This document shows positions 45,568 through 52,902 of a stretch of 64,000 bases of DNA, piece by piece. Position 1 is the first letter of the stretch, and each line of letters begins with the position of its first letter. This DNA is from Candidatus Saccharimonadota bacterium (GTDB lineage: Bacteria; Patescibacteriota; Saccharimonadia; Saccharimonadales; Saccharimonadaceae). The notes below the pieces were generated by a model. That model was given only the letters and a program-made list of their open reading frames with translations, had not been told where the DNA came from and made no database searches. The DNA lies in contig DAIDKE010000003.1 of assembly GCA_027450165.1 (NCBI GenBank), positions 62,001 through 126,000 of the forward strand, read 5' to 3'. Made by a program: the position numbers and the translations under genes.

Positions 45568-46449
45568 TTAAAACTTGTTAGCGTTATTCCTTAGTCGATT
45601 AATACGATCATCGAGCGGCGGGTGTGTGCTAAATAAGCGCGCCATCAGGCCTGGTTTGAGCGGATCGTTCAAAAATAGATGGGCTGTGGCGGTTGACTGA
45701 CGCTTCATCGGCCGACCATAAGTCTTTAATTTTTCTAGAGCATCGGCTAGACCCTCGGGGTCGTGAATCGTCAGGGCACCAGTGGCATCGGCTAGATATT
45801 CGCGCTGACGGCTAATTGCCAACTGAATAATTGCCGCCAAAATCGGCGCCAAAATAATCACCACAATACCAATGATCATAAAAATCGGGTTGTTGTTTTC
45901 GTTGTTGCGCCGGTCACCGCCAAAAAACAGCATCCGCGACACAATGTCGGTCAAAATACTGATCGCACTAACTAGCCCAAAGGCAATCATGCTGACGCGA
46001 ATATCGTAATTCTTGACGTGACCCATTTCGTGCGCCATAACCGCCGTTAGTTCGCGGTCGTCCATGAGGTCCAAGATGCCCGATGTCGCCGCCACCACCG
46101 CGTGCCGAGGATCGCGGCCGGTCGCCATAGCATTTGGCGCTGCGTCATCAATAATAAACACTCGCGGCGTATCCATGCCGTAAGTAATTGCCAAATTCTC
46201 GACAATTCGATACAACCGTGGGTTATCACGCTTCTCGATTTCGTGCGCACCGGTCATGGTCAGGGCCAACTTATCGGCAATAAAATATTGCAGCAGCGCG
46301 TAGGCTAAAGCAACGCCAATCACCCAGTAAGTAATGTTGGTGTTGCCGTAAAAATAGCTAACTGCCCAACCGACCGCACCAATAATGCCCACAAAAAGGG
46401 CCATAATCAGTAGTGTGTTGCGTTTGTTCGCGGATATAGCGTTGTACAT
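45568..46449 (-). CDS. htpX: HtpX-family membrane zinc metalloprotease
   Basis: 293 residues, four transmembrane segments. The catalytic HEMGH zinc motif lies in LTAVMAHEMGHVKNYDIRV near residue 140 and the third ligand in REYLADATGAL. The MERLFSTHPPLDDRI-type C-terminal segment (here LMARLFSTHPPLDDRINRL) is typical of HtpX. It degrades damaged membrane proteins in the cytoplasmic membrane. TATAAT ends ten bases before the ATG and there is no clear Shine-Dalgarno. Proximity to LemA is recurrent in bacteria and suggests a membrane quality-control set. Confidence 0.95.
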   Translation of the reverse strand: MYNAISANKRNTLLIMALFVGIIGAVGWAVSYFYGNTNITYWVIGVALAYALLQYFIADKLALTMTGAHEIEKRDNPRLYRIVENLAITYGMDTPRVFIIDDAAPNAMATGRDPRHAVVAATSGILDLMDDRELTAVMAHEMGHVKNYDIRVSMIAFGLVSAISILTDIVSRMLFFGGDRRNNENNNPIFMIIGIVVIILAPILAAIIQLAISRQREYLADATGALTIHDPEGLADALEKLKTYGRPMKRQSTATAHLFLNDPLKPGLMARLFSTHPPLDDRINRLRNNANKF

Positions 46450-46485
46450 AATTGATATTATTATAGCGTTTTTGGGCGCTAAAGC

Positions 46486-47718
46486 CTACATTCGCATCTC
46501 TTTAAAGGCGTCTTTCAGAATGTCCAGCATTGCCTGGTAATCGCTGACGCCCAATTTACTGTCGGTCGAGTACAAATAAACGACATTGTCGGCCACTTCG
46601 ATGCTCATATGAAACGGCAAGGCCTCGAGTTTCTCCATGAACGACGGGTTCAGTAGCTCAAAACTAGTCACCCGCTCCATATCAGTGGCAAAAACATCGT
46701 ACTTTTTGTTAAAGTCACCCCACTCTAGCGAAACCTTGGTCATACCCTTTGGCGGCACATCGATCAACTTATTAGGTCGGACGAAGATATTGCCGTAATC
46801 TTTTGGTACAGCCGTCTGGGCCACAAGATATTTTTCACTGGTAGAATACGGCGTGTAAGTATATAGCTGAAAAATTGTCTGCCCGATAACACCAATGACG
46901 TGGTTATTGATGTCCGAAGCGCCAAACTTGCCACCCTTAAACAGCTGTCCGGACTTTGGCAAAAGCAGCCAACCCCAGTCCAACGAGTAAAAGTAGCCAT
47001 TGCTATCAGCTAGCTGCTGCATATCGCCAACCATTTGCGATGGGTCTTGGGTTATATTATCAACACCGTCCAACAGCCAGCGGCCGTCAATCTTTTTAAA
47101 TTTATAGTACTGAGTAGTACGCACGAACTGCTTAAACAGCTGCGTATTGGTGCGTGTATCGTTAGTGATATCGGTGGCGCTAATCCATAAAGCCGCCGTA
47201 AAAGCATCACCAGCCGGGGATTGATTCATCAGCGTAACAGTATAGACTTTTATGTTATCAACCTGATTTTGCCGAGCGGCCAGTTTTAACGCGCCCATCA
47301 TCAAAAGGTTATGCTGATAATAATGGTCCGTCATATAGCCCTTCATCGAATCAAGATCAAAGGCCGACCAATCTTTTTGAAATTTTACAAAAGTGTCTTT
47401 GGCAAACTTTTGGTTTTCATCTAATTTAGAGTCGTCGAGCTGACGCATTCCCAAAACAACACCTAAGCCGCCTTGTTTTTTGGCTGCGGCTCGAAGCAAT
47501 AGCCAAAAAATAAACATAACACCCAAAAATACGAACAGCAAAACCCAGCCAGAACCACCAGTAGAGGCACTGGACGATCCGCTGCTGTAGCCGCCATACG
47601 AACTGCCGCCCGAAAAGCCGCCACCGCCTCCACCAGCGCCGGAACCGCCGCCGCCAGCTAAGGCAAATGACTTAAAGATAGCCAAACTGAACGTACCGAG
47701 CAGCACAAATGGTGACAT
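46486..47718 (-). CDS. Tim44-like domain membrane protein with Gly-rich linker
   Basis: 410 residues. An N-terminal hydrophobic signal (1-20), a Gly/Ser-rich linker (about 21-55, GGGGSGAGGGGGGFSGG), a transmembrane helix (about 57-78), then a Tim44/NTF2-like domain (about 100-230, FVKFQKDWSAFDLDSMKGYM) and a second alpha/beta region. Such proteins often occur next to LemA and TPM-domain genes. The role is unknown; a scaffold or membrane-associated binding function is likely. It begins 15 bases after the lemA stop in the same direction. Confidence 0.75.
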   Translation of the reverse strand: MSPFVLLGTFSLAIFKSFALAGGGGSGAGGGGGGFSGGSSYGGYSSGSSSASTGGSGWVLLFVFLGVMFIFWLLLRAAAKKQGGLGVVLGMRQLDDSKLDENQKFAKDTFVKFQKDWSAFDLDSMKGYMTDHYYQHNLLMMGALKLAARQNQVDNIKVYTVTLMNQSPAGDAFTAALWISATDITNDTRTNTQLFKQFVRTTQYYKFKKIDGRWLLDGVDNITQDPSQMVGDMQQLADSNGYFYSLDWGWLLLPKSGQLFKGGKFGASDINNHVIGVIGQTIFQLYTYTPYSTSEKYLVAQTAVPKDYGNIFVRPNKLIDVPPKGMTKVSLEWGDFNKKYDVFATDMERVTSFELLNPSFMEKLEALPFHMSIEVADNVVYLYSTDSKLGVSDYQAMLDILKDAFKEMRM

Positions 47719-47732
47719 GCTGTCTGTCTCGG

Positions 47733-48296
47733 TTAGAACTTAACTTCTACTGGTTTTTCGGCGGCTGCTTGTTCAGCATCACCTAGCTCAAAGAATTCGC
47801 GCACCTTAAAGCCGAACATACCGGCAATAACATTGCTCGGGAAAGTCTGGATCTTGGTGTTTAAATCGCGTACACCACCGTTGTAGAAGCGACGTGAAGC
47901 TTGAATTTTGTCTTCGGTGTCAACAAGTTCGTCTTGTAGCTGAATGAAGTTTTGGTTAGCCTTTAGATCTGGGTAGGCTTCGGCTACAGCGAAGAGGTTC
48001 TTTAGAGCACCCTCGAACTGATTGTCGGCCGCAGCCGTATCTTTAACACCCTTGGCGCCTAAAACAGCCGCTCGGGCGTTGGTGACTTCTTCGAAAACAG
48101 TCTTTTCATGTGCCGCATAACCCTTGACCGACTCAACCAGATTAGGGATTAAGTCAACACGACGTTTCAACTGAACGGTAATGTCGCTCCAGGCCTCGTC
48201 AACCCGAACGCGCAGGCGTACTAAACCGTTATAAATACCGACTACAATTAGTAACAATACAACGACAACTGCGAGAATAATCCATAAAGCAGCCAT
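47733..48296 (-). CDS. lemA: LemA family protein
   Basis: 187 residues: N-terminal transmembrane helix (about 3-25, extracellular N-terminus in the family), then a helical bundle. NGLVRLRVRVDEAWSDITV and LKRRVDLIPNLVESVKGY are the LemA signature, and the C-terminal FPSNVIAGMFGFKVREFFEL is likewise characteristic. The function is not settled. AAGGGG precedes the ATG. First gene of a unit with the Tim44-like protein and HtpX. Confidence 0.95.
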   Translation of the reverse strand: MAALWIILAVVVVLLLIVVGIYNGLVRLRVRVDEAWSDITVQLKRRVDLIPNLVESVKGYAAHEKTVFEEVTNARAAVLGAKGVKDTAAADNQFEGALKNLFAVAEAYPDLKANQNFIQLQDELVDTEDKIQASRRFYNGGVRDLNTKIQTFPSNVIAGMFGFKVREFFELGDAEQAAAEKPVEVKF

Positions 48297-48349
48297 TTTT
48301 ACCCCTTTTAATCCTTATTTTTAATAATCTTATTGTAACATTAAGCGGT

Positions 48350-48592
48350 TTAAATGTCGCGCACGACCACAATCGTACACTCGGTTGCCAGAGCAGCAAT
48401 CGTACCAACAGCCGCAAAAAACGGCGCCAAAACGACGCCAACTACGCCAATCGTAACCGGCATTTCAACCAAAGTTTTGCCGTCTTTGTTCTTAATGATG
48501 ATTCGGCGCACATTTCCCTCGCGAACAAGTTGCTTGACTTTGTTCATTAGGTCTTCGCCGTTGACTTTGAATTCTTCGCGTTGTTCACTCAT
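48350..48592 (-). CDS. DUF4342 family protein
   Basis: 80 residues. The conserved stretch VREGNVRRIIIKNKDGKTLV with EMPVTIGVVG identifies DUF4342, a small family of unknown role with a hydrophobic C-terminal half (about 48-78) and an N-terminal helix. TATAAT ends exactly six bases before the ATG at 48592 with no Shine-Dalgarno, a leaderless arrangement. Lies upstream of lemA in the same direction. Confidence 0.85.
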   Translation of the reverse strand: MSEQREEFKVNGEDLMNKVKQLVREGNVRRIIIKNKDGKTLVEMPVTIGVVGVVLAPFFAAVGTIAALATECTIVVVRDI

Positions 48593-48621
48593 ATCTTTAT
48601 TATACGCTTAATTTAAACCGA

Positions 48622-48661
48622 AAATGAGAAAGCCCCGCCCGCAACTAGTGCGAACGGGGCC
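48622..48661 (-). terminator. Terminator of the GC-rich helix-hairpin-helix gene
   Basis: GCCCCG (48632-48637) pairs with CGGGGC (48655-48660) with an inner CGCA/TGCG pairing; on the minus strand the stem is followed by TTTCTCATTTTC. Confidence 0.75.
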
Positions 48662-48667
48662 TGTACC

Positions 48668-49309
48668 TCAGATGCGGTAGCGCGTGAGCGCATCGATGAT
48701 CAACCGGATCGACCACTCGTCGAACAGTTCCAGCTGCTGCTCGTTCGACATGGCCCGGAACTCGCCGACCGTCGGGAACTCGTGCCCTAGGGCGATCCGC
48801 GCATTGGCGAGCTTGTTCACCCGAACATTGGTGGCGTTGGCGTACAAGACGCCCCAACCGCCACCAAACGGCAGCACGAAACTGACATGCTGGTCGGGCG
48901 TCTGGTGGACGGCTAGCTGCAGGCCGTACTTGGCCAGCACGCTCTCGACGCGCCTCAGGGTAGCCGGTCCGAAATTGCGGATGTCTAGCAGCTCGTCGCT
49001 GCACAGCCGCGCCAGCTCGTCGAGGTACTTGAGGCCCATTCGTTCGCCGAGGTGCACGATAATCCGCTCGTCAACCTTGCCGTTTGGGAAGGCCTCCTCG
49101 AGGGTTACGCGCGCCGCGGCGCCGATGGTCGTGATCGGCGCCGCGATGACGTCGGCCGGTTCCGGGTCGGGCAGCGAGGCAATCCACTCCTTCAGCAGGT
49201 GCGGGTTGGCGAGGAGCATGAGCAGGTGCTCGGCAGACAAACCCGCCGCCGCAGCCATGCGCAGGAACCTTTCAACCAAGTCATGCGGTGCTTCAAAGAG
49301 CGTGGTCAT
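48668..49309 (-). CDS. GC-rich protein with RNA polymerase alpha-CTD-like helix-hairpin-helix
   Basis: 213 residues. The central part (about 92-130) reads LDELARLCSDELLDIRNFGP then ATLRRVESVL, which resembles the helix-hairpin-helix of the RNA polymerase alpha subunit C-terminal domain (the E-LL-IRNFG-K-L pattern). The N-terminal and C-terminal thirds match nothing recognised; the C-terminal half includes VSFVLPFGGGWGVLYANAT. Codon third positions are far more G/C than in flanking genes, so it may be acquired. GAGAGG lies before the ATG, with TATAAT about 70 bases upstream. A DNA- or promoter-binding role is only a guess. Confidence 0.65.
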   Translation of the reverse strand: MTTLFEAPHDLVERFLRMAAAAGLSAEHLLMLLANPHLLKEWIASLPDPEPADVIAAPITTIGAAARVTLEEAFPNGKVDERIIVHLGERMGLKYLDELARLCSDELLDIRNFGPATLRRVESVLAKYGLQLAVHQTPDQHVSFVLPFGGGWGVLYANATNVRVNKLANARIALGHEFPTVGEFRAMSNEQQLELFDEWSIRLIIDALTRYRI

Positions 49310-49408
49310 AGCGGCCGGCCTCTCTGTGTTGTCAGTGACTGGCCCGCTTTGGGCTGGTCGATACTAAGGTACTTGTCGATTATTATAACATAAATATTTA
49401 AATAATAC

Positions 49409-49430
49409 AAAAACCGGCCTCAAGGACCGG
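49409..49430 (-). terminator. Terminator of the NHL-prepilin gene
   Basis: Short GC-rich stem CCGG...CCGG with an inner CC/GG pairing (49414-49430), followed on the minus strand by TTTTTGTATT. Located just after the NHL-prepilin stop. Confidence 0.6.
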
Positions 49431-49450
49431 AGTTGCAAATATAAGCATAT

Positions 49451-50887
49451 TTAAGATTGCGGCGTTAGTTTGCGAACGGTGTTGTTGCCGCTGTCGACCA
49501 CAAACATATTGCCCGAGGCATCAAAAACTTTGCCCGACGGTGAATGGAAGAGCGCCGCCGTGCCGACACCATCTGCGGAACCCGCGGTGCCGCAAGTGCC
49601 CGCAATCGTCGTTACTACGGCGGTTGATGTAATTTTACGAATACAATTATTGGTGGTATCGGAAAGGTAAATATTCCCAGACGAGTCGGTTATAACATCA
49701 CCGGGATTATTAAACTGTGCGGCCGCTCCGTTGCCGTCGGCGGTACCGGTGGTCGTGCCGCAAGTGCCGGCAAAAGTTGTCACCACCGCCGCTGGCGTAA
49801 TCATCCTAATACAGTTGTTGCTGGAATCGCCAACAAAGATATTGCCAGATGGCGCCACGATATCACCATGCAGCTTACCAAAGCGAGCCGCCAAGCCAGT
49901 GCCATCGGACGTACCAGAAGTGCCGCAAGTGCCGGCAAAAGTTGTCACCACCGCCGCTGGCGTGACTTTGCGTACGCAATAGCCGCTAGCCTCAGCGACG
50001 TACAGGTTACCAGACGCATCGACCGTTAAGCCGGATGGATGATTAAAGCGAGCCGCCGAGCCAGTACCATCAGTAGACGTTGCATTATTTACGATACATG
50101 TCCCGGCAAAAGTCGTGACTACTTGGTTGGAATCAATCGCCCTTATGCAACCATTGGAAAAATCGTCGACATACAAGATGCCGCCATAGTAAGCAATGCC
50201 TTCCGGGTTATTGAACGATGCTGCGGCACCGGTGCCGTTCGCCGTTCCATAAGCGCTGCCGCAAGTACCGGCAAACTGGGTCGTCACGCCAGCAGGTGTA
50301 ACTTTGCGCACACAGTTGTTGCCATATTCTGTTATGTACATATTGCCGGATGGATCAATGGTTATACTGCCTGGTTGATTTAGGCGCACAGCCGTACCGG
50401 TACCTTCGGTGGTGCCGGAAGTGCCAGCCGTACCAATAAAAGTAGCGACGCCGTAAGTAACGGACGACAAACTGCCACTGCCAGGTACACCGATAGTCCC
50501 GGAGCAAGCACCGGTATTGGCGGTGGTGTTATTACTGGTAACGAAATAGTTCAAGCCCCAGCCGCTAGCCTGTAGACAATAAACACTACCATCACCGGCC
50601 ACGTTATAGGAATAACTAACGTCAGTTGTTGAACGTAAACCGACCGTCGTGGCATCAGCCGGAAAAGTACCGGCATCCACCTGCGCCAGAGCAAGCTGCT
50701 TACTTGATTGATTAAGGTCGGCCACCAGTGCCGAAGCGTGAGCCCGTGCTGATACTCCGTTATAGGCCACGATTGTTAGCGTGGCTAGGATCGCAATCAC
50801 CACAATGACAATAATAAGTTCGACAAGTGTAAAACCCTGCCGTTTGGTTTGAGATAACGTGTGTTTAGTCACCCGCTGCATTGCCAT
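49451..50887 (-). CDS. Type IV prepilin-like protein fused to an NHL beta-propeller
   Basis: 478 residues. The N-terminus is a class III signal: QTKRQGFTLVELIIVIVVIA with cleavage expected after G18, F as first mature residue and E at +5, then the pilin helix and a pilin-like region to about 130. From about 145 to the end are six NHL repeats; a strand from SVTYGVATFIGTAG before repeat 1 could close the propeller with repeat 6. Repeats 1-5 each have two cysteines (NNC...GTC, about 17 apart), absent in repeat 6. It would be exported and built into, or anchored like, a pilus, presenting the propeller. The start may be 50881, eight bases after CACAAT. Confidence 0.88.
   Translation of the reverse strand: MAMQRVTKHTLSQTKRQGFTLVELIIVIVVIAILATLTIVAYNGVSARAHASALVADLNQSSKQLALAQVDAGTFPADATTVGLRSTTDVSYSYNVAGDGSVYCLQASGWGLNYFVTSNNTTANTGACSGTIGVPGSGSLSSVTYGVATFIGTAGTSGTTEGTGTAVRLNQPGSITIDPSGNMYITEYGNNCVRKVTPAGVTTQFAGTCGSAYGTANGTGAAASFNNPEGIAYYGGILYVDDFSNGCIRAIDSNQVVTTFAGTCIVNNATSTDGTGSAARFNHPSGLTVDASGNLYVAEASGYCVRKVTPAAVVTTFAGTCGTSGTSDGTGLAARFGKLHGDIVAPSGNIFVGDSSNNCIRMITPAAVVTTFAGTCGTTTGTADGNGAAAQFNNPGDVITDSSGNIYLSDTTNNCIRKITSTAVVTTIAGTCGTAGSADGVGTAALFHSPSGKVFDASGNMFVVDSGNNTVRKLTPQS
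49755..49798. repeat. 44-bp exact repeat inside NHL propeller, copy 1
   Basis: Identical to 49920-49963; encodes the AAVVTTFAGTCGT part of neighbouring NHL repeats. The exact nucleotide identity suggests recent duplication or gene conversion between blades. Confidence 0.85.
49920..49963. repeat. 44-bp exact repeat inside NHL propeller, copy 2
   Basis: Second copy of the 44-bp repeat at 49755-49798, 165 bases (55 codons) away, which equals one propeller blade plus linker. Confidence 0.85.
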
Positions 50888-50973
50888 TTATTGTGAAGCA
50901 TAAGCGGGACAAAGTAAAGCTCAGGTCTGGCAATCTACATGAGCGAGAATACGCTACTGAAATCCATAAATTC

Positions 50974-51059
50974 TGGTGCGCAGAGCGGGAATCGAACCCG
51001 CACGGCTTTTGGCCACGACATTTTAAGTGTCGCATGTCTACCTATTCCATCATCCGCGC
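50974..51059 (-). tRNA. tRNA-Leu (anticodon TAA)
   Basis: 86 nt with encoded CCA and a long variable arm (TGGCCAAAAGCCGT). Acceptor GCGCGGA/TCTGCGC, anticodon loop CTTAAAA giving TAA, T-loop TTCGATT. No intron in the anticodon loop. Its first ten bases overlap the 3' end of the HNH gene. Confidence 0.93.
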
Positions 51060-51535
51060 AAATATACTTTCTTGTTCTTACCACGATGCGTTGGCTGCAA
51101 ACTATGACAATTTGGACACAAAATCCGTAAATTCTCTAGTCTGTTGTCATTATGGTTACCATTAATGTGATCAAGCTCAACCGGTATGCGCCCGTCAGAA
51201 GACCTTTCACACCAGCCGCAAATTTCACACTTTGGTTGTTTAATACCAGTCTCGTATAGTCTTTTCTTCAATTTATAACTCTGAACTTGGCTGCCAAGCA
51301 TAAGTAGCCTGTCCAATTCCGGCCTAGTATGCGTATGGTATGTAAGACCACGATTCCATCTCTGGCCGGTAAAATGACCCGTGTTCAACGCTAATTCAAG
51401 AATCCTCCTTTGGACCTGAGCGTAGTTGCCCCCAGCAGGTACAAGACCAAGCTGCTTAATAACAGCCCGAATACTATAGGAAACTTTCACGGCCTCCTTT
51501 AAACTTTCGTCAGTCCACGAGCGTTTTAATGGCAT
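51050..51535 (-). CDS. HNH endonuclease ending inside tRNA-Leu
   Basis: 161 residues. The C-terminal half is an HNH nuclease: CEICGWC, then VELDHINGNHNDNRLENLRI and LCPNCHS give the zinc cysteines and the catalytic His-Asn-His set. The N-terminal half has a helix-turn-helix-like stretch (YSIRAVIKQLGLVPAGGNYA) as in phage and freestanding homing-type HNH enzymes. The stop codon lies inside tRNA-Leu, so its message must be processed at the tRNA 5' end or overlap it. TACAAT ends eight bases before the ATG with no Shine-Dalgarno. Likely a mobile-type gene. Confidence 0.88.
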   Translation of the reverse strand: MPLKRSWTDESLKEAVKVSYSIRAVIKQLGLVPAGGNYAQVQRRILELALNTGHFTGQRWNRGLTYHTHTRPELDRLLMLGSQVQSYKLKKRLYETGIKQPKCEICGWCERSSDGRIPVELDHINGNHNDNRLENLRILCPNCHSLQPTHRGKNKKVYLRG

Positions 51536-51587
51536 ACGAAACTATTGTACAACAAGAACGTTTACCAAACATCGTTTTGTTAAGGTG

Positions 51588-51661
51588 TGGAGGCACGTAT
51601 GGGAGTTGCACCCATCTACGCGGTTTTGCAGACCGCTGCGTAACTGCTCCGCCAACGCGCC
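51588..51661 (-). tRNA. tRNA-Cys (anticodon GCA), unusual D/T loops
   Basis: 74 nt with encoded CCA and the U73 discriminator of tRNA-Cys. Acceptor GGCGCGT/ACGTGCC, anticodon loop CTGCAAA. The D-loop reads AGCAGTTA, placing A at position 18 and G at 19, and the T-loop reads TGCAACT, with G in place of T55 but C56 kept. The standard G18-Psi55 pair is thus changed on both sides. Confidence 0.88.
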
Positions 51662-51704
51662 ATCTGGTGAAGATTATATCAGATATTCTATTTCAACGTC
51701 ACTC

Positions 51705-51733
51705 TTGAAAAAACGCGCGCCTTTCTCTATAAT
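51705..51733 (+). promoter_or_regulatory. Promoter of tRNA-Gly(GCC)
   Basis: TTGAAA (51705-51710), 17-base spacer, TATAAT (51728-51733), 11 bases before the tRNA. The best -35/-10 pair in the window. Confidence 0.8.
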
Positions 51734-51744
51734 CTTTGAAGTAC

Positions 51745-51820
51745 GCGGGTGTAGCTCAGCTGTTAGAGCGCTTCCTTGCCATGGAAGAGGTCCAGGGTTA
51801 GAGTCCCTGTACCCGCACCA
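51745..51820 (+). tRNA. tRNA-Gly (anticodon GCC) with U19-A56
   Basis: 76 nt with encoded CCA. Acceptor GCGGGTG/TACCCGC region, anticodon loop TTGCCAT. The D-loop is AGCTGTTA, so position 19 is T, and the T-loop is TTAGAGT, so position 56 is A. The invariant G19-C56 pair is replaced by U19-A56. The same change is in tRNA-Gly(CCC) at 55912. Confidence 0.92.
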
Positions 51821-51835
51821 ATATGTTTGAATTAT

Positions 51836-51857
51836 GAGCCGTGAGGCTCTTTTTCTT
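51836..51857 (+). terminator. Terminator of tRNA-Gly(GCC)
   Basis: GAGCC-GTGA-GGCTC hairpin followed by TTTTTCTTT. Confidence 0.85.
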
Positions 51858-51873
51858 TGCTTCAACGATAGAC

Positions 51874-52100
51874 TTAAAGGGGTCGTTTAGCATGTAAGAC
51901 AACTTTTTTGTCCTTTAGCTCAATGTTTGAAAGTACATATTCTAGCAACTTCTGTCGTAGGTCATCATCGCGCTCCTTAAACAGCATTTCTGCTCGTTGT
52001 GCCAAATCTAACAGATACGATGCGATTACTTAAAAGTCCTCGTTATCACTTGTTAAGCAACTTTAGGCGGTCATTCAATTCTTGCTGCCACTTTTTCTAG
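51874..52100 (-). pseudogene. Decayed C-terminal end of a serine site-specific recombinase
   Basis: On the minus strand an open stretch reads IASYLLDLAQRAEMLFKERD then LRQKLLEYVLSNIELKDKKV and ends at TAA (51874-51876). This is the typical C-terminus of resolvase-type recombinases common in CPR genomes (LLDLAQRA...LL-FVLSN--L). Upstream, WQQELNDRLKLLN appears in the expected coiled-coil position but is separated by in-frame stops. No N-terminal catalytic domain is found upstream. It is a remnant of an element that entered next to the tRNA cluster. The rest of 52101-52227 holds no gene seen. Confidence 0.65.
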
Positions 52101-52227
52101 GTTAGCTGCAGTTTTATACCGTAGGACCTGTATAGTCTTCCGCCAAATTAGAACCTTTATCAAATGTGAAAACAAAGATGCGCAAACACGTGATATGATA
52201 ACTATGTGTATAAGAAAGGGGGACCAT

Positions 52228-52506
52228 ATGTTGTACGTCTTGGGATGGTTACTAACTTTTGCGGGTATGGTCTTCACCTACTTTGGCTCTACTCTATCGA
52301 TATTATCTATATTATTGATCCCCGGTATCTGTCTGATAGTTCTGGCGTTTATCGGAGACAATAACAAGCAGAAAAACGAACGGGCGCGGTTCCTAATGAT
52401 GTCACAAGACGAAGCGCAAAGATATTTAAACGATGTTCAAGATCCGCAATTACGGATAAAATTAATAAAGGATTGGCGACAGAATCACATTTCAAAGAAT
52501 TTATAA
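52228..52506 (+). CDS. Small membrane protein, unknown
   Basis: 92 residues: two close hydrophobic segments (about 3-20 and 25-48) followed by a charged cytoplasmic tail (DDVQDPQLRIKLIKDWRQ-like helix). The ATG at 52228 is selected because AAAGGGGG precedes it at normal distance; a longer frame from 52195 is unsupported. No family recognised. Confidence 0.55.
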   Translation: MLYVLGWLLTFAGMVFTYFGSTLSILSILLIPGICLIVLAFIGDNNKQKNERARFLMMSQDEAQRYLNDVQDPQLRIKLIKDWRQNHISKNL

Positions 52507-52517
52507 AGCTATATTCT

Positions 52518-52673
52518 TCAATGCCAAAATGTAACAATAATAATTCTAATCAGTAGCAATACTGCCCTTAGTTGCGAAACGTGCGGTGGCAATAAATCAA
52601 GTGCGGCGAGCAAAACATCGAGCATTTTTAAAATAGTTTTCTTTGTAACCATGTTTTTATGTGTTCTAGTCAT
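52518..52673 (-). CDS. Possible small ORF, 51 residues
   Basis: An open frame from ATG 52673 to TGA 52518-52520 encodes a basic N-terminus (MTRTHKNMVTKKTILKML) and a hydrophobic C-terminal half (AVLLLIRIIIVTFW). No ribosome binding site or homology is recognised, so it may be chance. The remaining spacer 52507-52902 shows no other gene; a TACAAT at 52875-52880 probably serves the SHOCT gene. Confidence 0.2.
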   Translation of the reverse strand: MTRTHKNMVTKKTILKMLDVLLAALDLLPPHVSQLRAVLLLIRIIIVTFWH

Positions 52674-52902
52674 ATGATCGAGCTTCGCAGACAAAAGATC
52701 TTAGTTCAACCTTAGCGGTATTGTATTGTTCGGCCACAGCTGGCAGAAACAAAAAACAACAAAACACAACCCCATTCACTCCGACAACAGTGCAGTCTAC
52801 GCCATAAGACTGGTTATGCGTTTTCATGTCACACAAACGCAGACTTCATTCAGCCCGCCCCACTTTTTTGAGAGTACAATAAATATAGGAGGATTTAGAA
52901 TT

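Noticed and set aside
48645-49004. Arginine/alanine-rich minus-strand frame overlapping the helix-hairpin-helix gene
   Set aside because: Low-complexity shadow of the GC-rich gene; no ribosome binding site.
52071-52277. 68-codon minus-strand frame upstream of the small membrane protein
   Set aside because: No ribosome binding site, overlaps the recombinase remnant in a different frame and the well-supported start at 52228.
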